DNA from: Solimonas sp041612095
GTDB taxonomy: Bacteria > Pseudomonadota > Gammaproteobacteria > Nevskiales > Nevskiaceae
Assembly: GCA_041612095.1 (NCBI GenBank)
Contig: JBFJJW010000199.1
Span: forward strand, 1-5,667
Direction of reading: 5' to 3'
Length of the DNA stretch: 5,667 nucleotides
The notes beneath the pieces were generated by a model that had not been told where the DNA came from, did not search any database, and worked only from the letters and a program-made list of their open reading frames with translations. A program made the position numbers and the translations under genes. Below, one piece after another: positions 5,254 through 5,667 of the stretch. Position 1 is the stretch's first letter, and each line of letters begins with the position of its first letter.

Positions 5254-5667
5254 TCAAGTCGGTCTCGAATCGAGCAAGGACGCGTCAGCGTCGACAACGG
5301 TGTGCGCGCGGGCTTCGCCCAGGCGTAACAGGGCCGGCATCAGGAACCAAGAAAATGCCGTACCGAGAATCATGCCGCCGCTGACCACGGCAGCGAGACC
5401 CCGATAGATCTCGGCGCCCAATCCAGGCATCAGGATCAGTGGTGACATCCCCAGCACGGCCGTCAGCGTCGACAGCACGATGGGGCGGGCGCGGGTCTGC
5501 AGCGCCTGCTGCACCGCTTCGTGCCGCGAAAGGCCGTCCCGCTCGCGAGCCCGCGTCTGATCGACCAGCAGGATCGCGGCATTCACCACCAGGCCCAGCA
5601 GGATGATGAAGCCAATCATCGTCAGCAGGTCCAGCGCCTGAAATCCGAACCAGCCCACAACGTTGAG
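5254..5667 (-). CDS. RND efflux permease, C-terminal 137 residues (start outside window)
   Basis: This is the end of a resistance-nodulation-division inner-membrane pump, driven by the proton gradient; about 137 of roughly 1,000 residues are visible and the frame is open to base 5667. The segment corresponds to the last three membrane helices: LDLLTMIGFIILLGLVVNAA then ILLVD (about 13-36), the cytoplasmic loop RARERDGLSRHEAVQQALQT, RPIVLSTLTAVLGMSPLIL (61-79) and RGLAAVVSGGMILGTAFSW up to FLMPALLRL (89-116). The G-L-V-V-N-A-A-I-L-L-V-D block is typical of RND pumps in the position of AcrB helix 10, where AcrB has the proton-relay Lys940; here the aligned residue is Asn. It ends in a short hydrophilic tail. 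An apparent start at 5658 (GTG) is internal and is not a real start. It lies upstream of its adaptor gene, the reverse of the acrAB order. HAE-type subfamily is likely but cannot be fixed from this fragment. Confidence 0.92.
   Translation of the reverse strand, partial: LNVVGWFGFQALDLLTMIGFIILLGLVVNAAILLVDQTRARERDGLSRHEAVQQALQTRARPIVLSTLTAVLGMSPLILMPGLGAEIYRGLAAVVSGGMILGTAFSWFLMPALLRLGEARAHTVVDADASLLDSRPT

Noticed and set aside
4151..5407. A 418-codon open frame on the plus strand, antisense to the adaptor and SIMPL genes
   Set aside because: It mirrors two well-supported genes, its translation is rich in Arg, His, Gln and Ala with no domain or hydrophobic pattern, and long antisense frames are common in GC-rich coding DNA.

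Overview
The window is GC-rich bacterial chromosome, tightly packed. The gene content suggests a gammaproteobacterium, perhaps of the Xanthomonadales or Nevskiales kind: class I PurE with PurK, a YggE-like SIMPL protein, an RND efflux pump, and a DegV protein of unusual sequence. This placement is inference from protein character; there is no rRNA or other marker gene here.

Layout. The plus strand (1-1723) carries the 3' part of a DegV-family gene, whose start lies before the window, and a ParA-like ATPase gene 40 bases downstream, probably in the same transcript. The minus strand (5667 down to 1751) reads, in transcription order: the C-terminal end of an RND efflux permease (start beyond the window), its periplasmic adaptor, a secreted SIMPL-domain protein, purE and purK. 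The two strands converge on a 27-base gap at 1724-1750. No tRNA, rRNA, insertion sequence, CRISPR array or attachment site was seen, and no gene-free stretch exceeds 300 bases.

How the genes work together. PurE and PurK together convert AIR to CAIR in purine synthesis; their frames overlap in ATGA, as expected for a coupled pair. The permease and adaptor should form the inner-membrane and periplasmic parts of a tripartite pump; no outer-membrane channel gene is visible. The SIMPL gene starts inside the adaptor stop codon (ATGA), so it is almost certainly made together with the pump. DegV binds fatty acids in studied members. The ParA-like ATPase has intact nucleotide-binding motifs but no ParB partner in view, so its cargo is unknown.

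Nothing here clearly amounts to a new defence or mobile system. The most interesting points are the pump-adaptor-SIMPL coupling, the orphan ParA behind a divergent DegV, and two small spacers (937-976 and 3370-3449) that can each fold into mutually exclusive hairpins.
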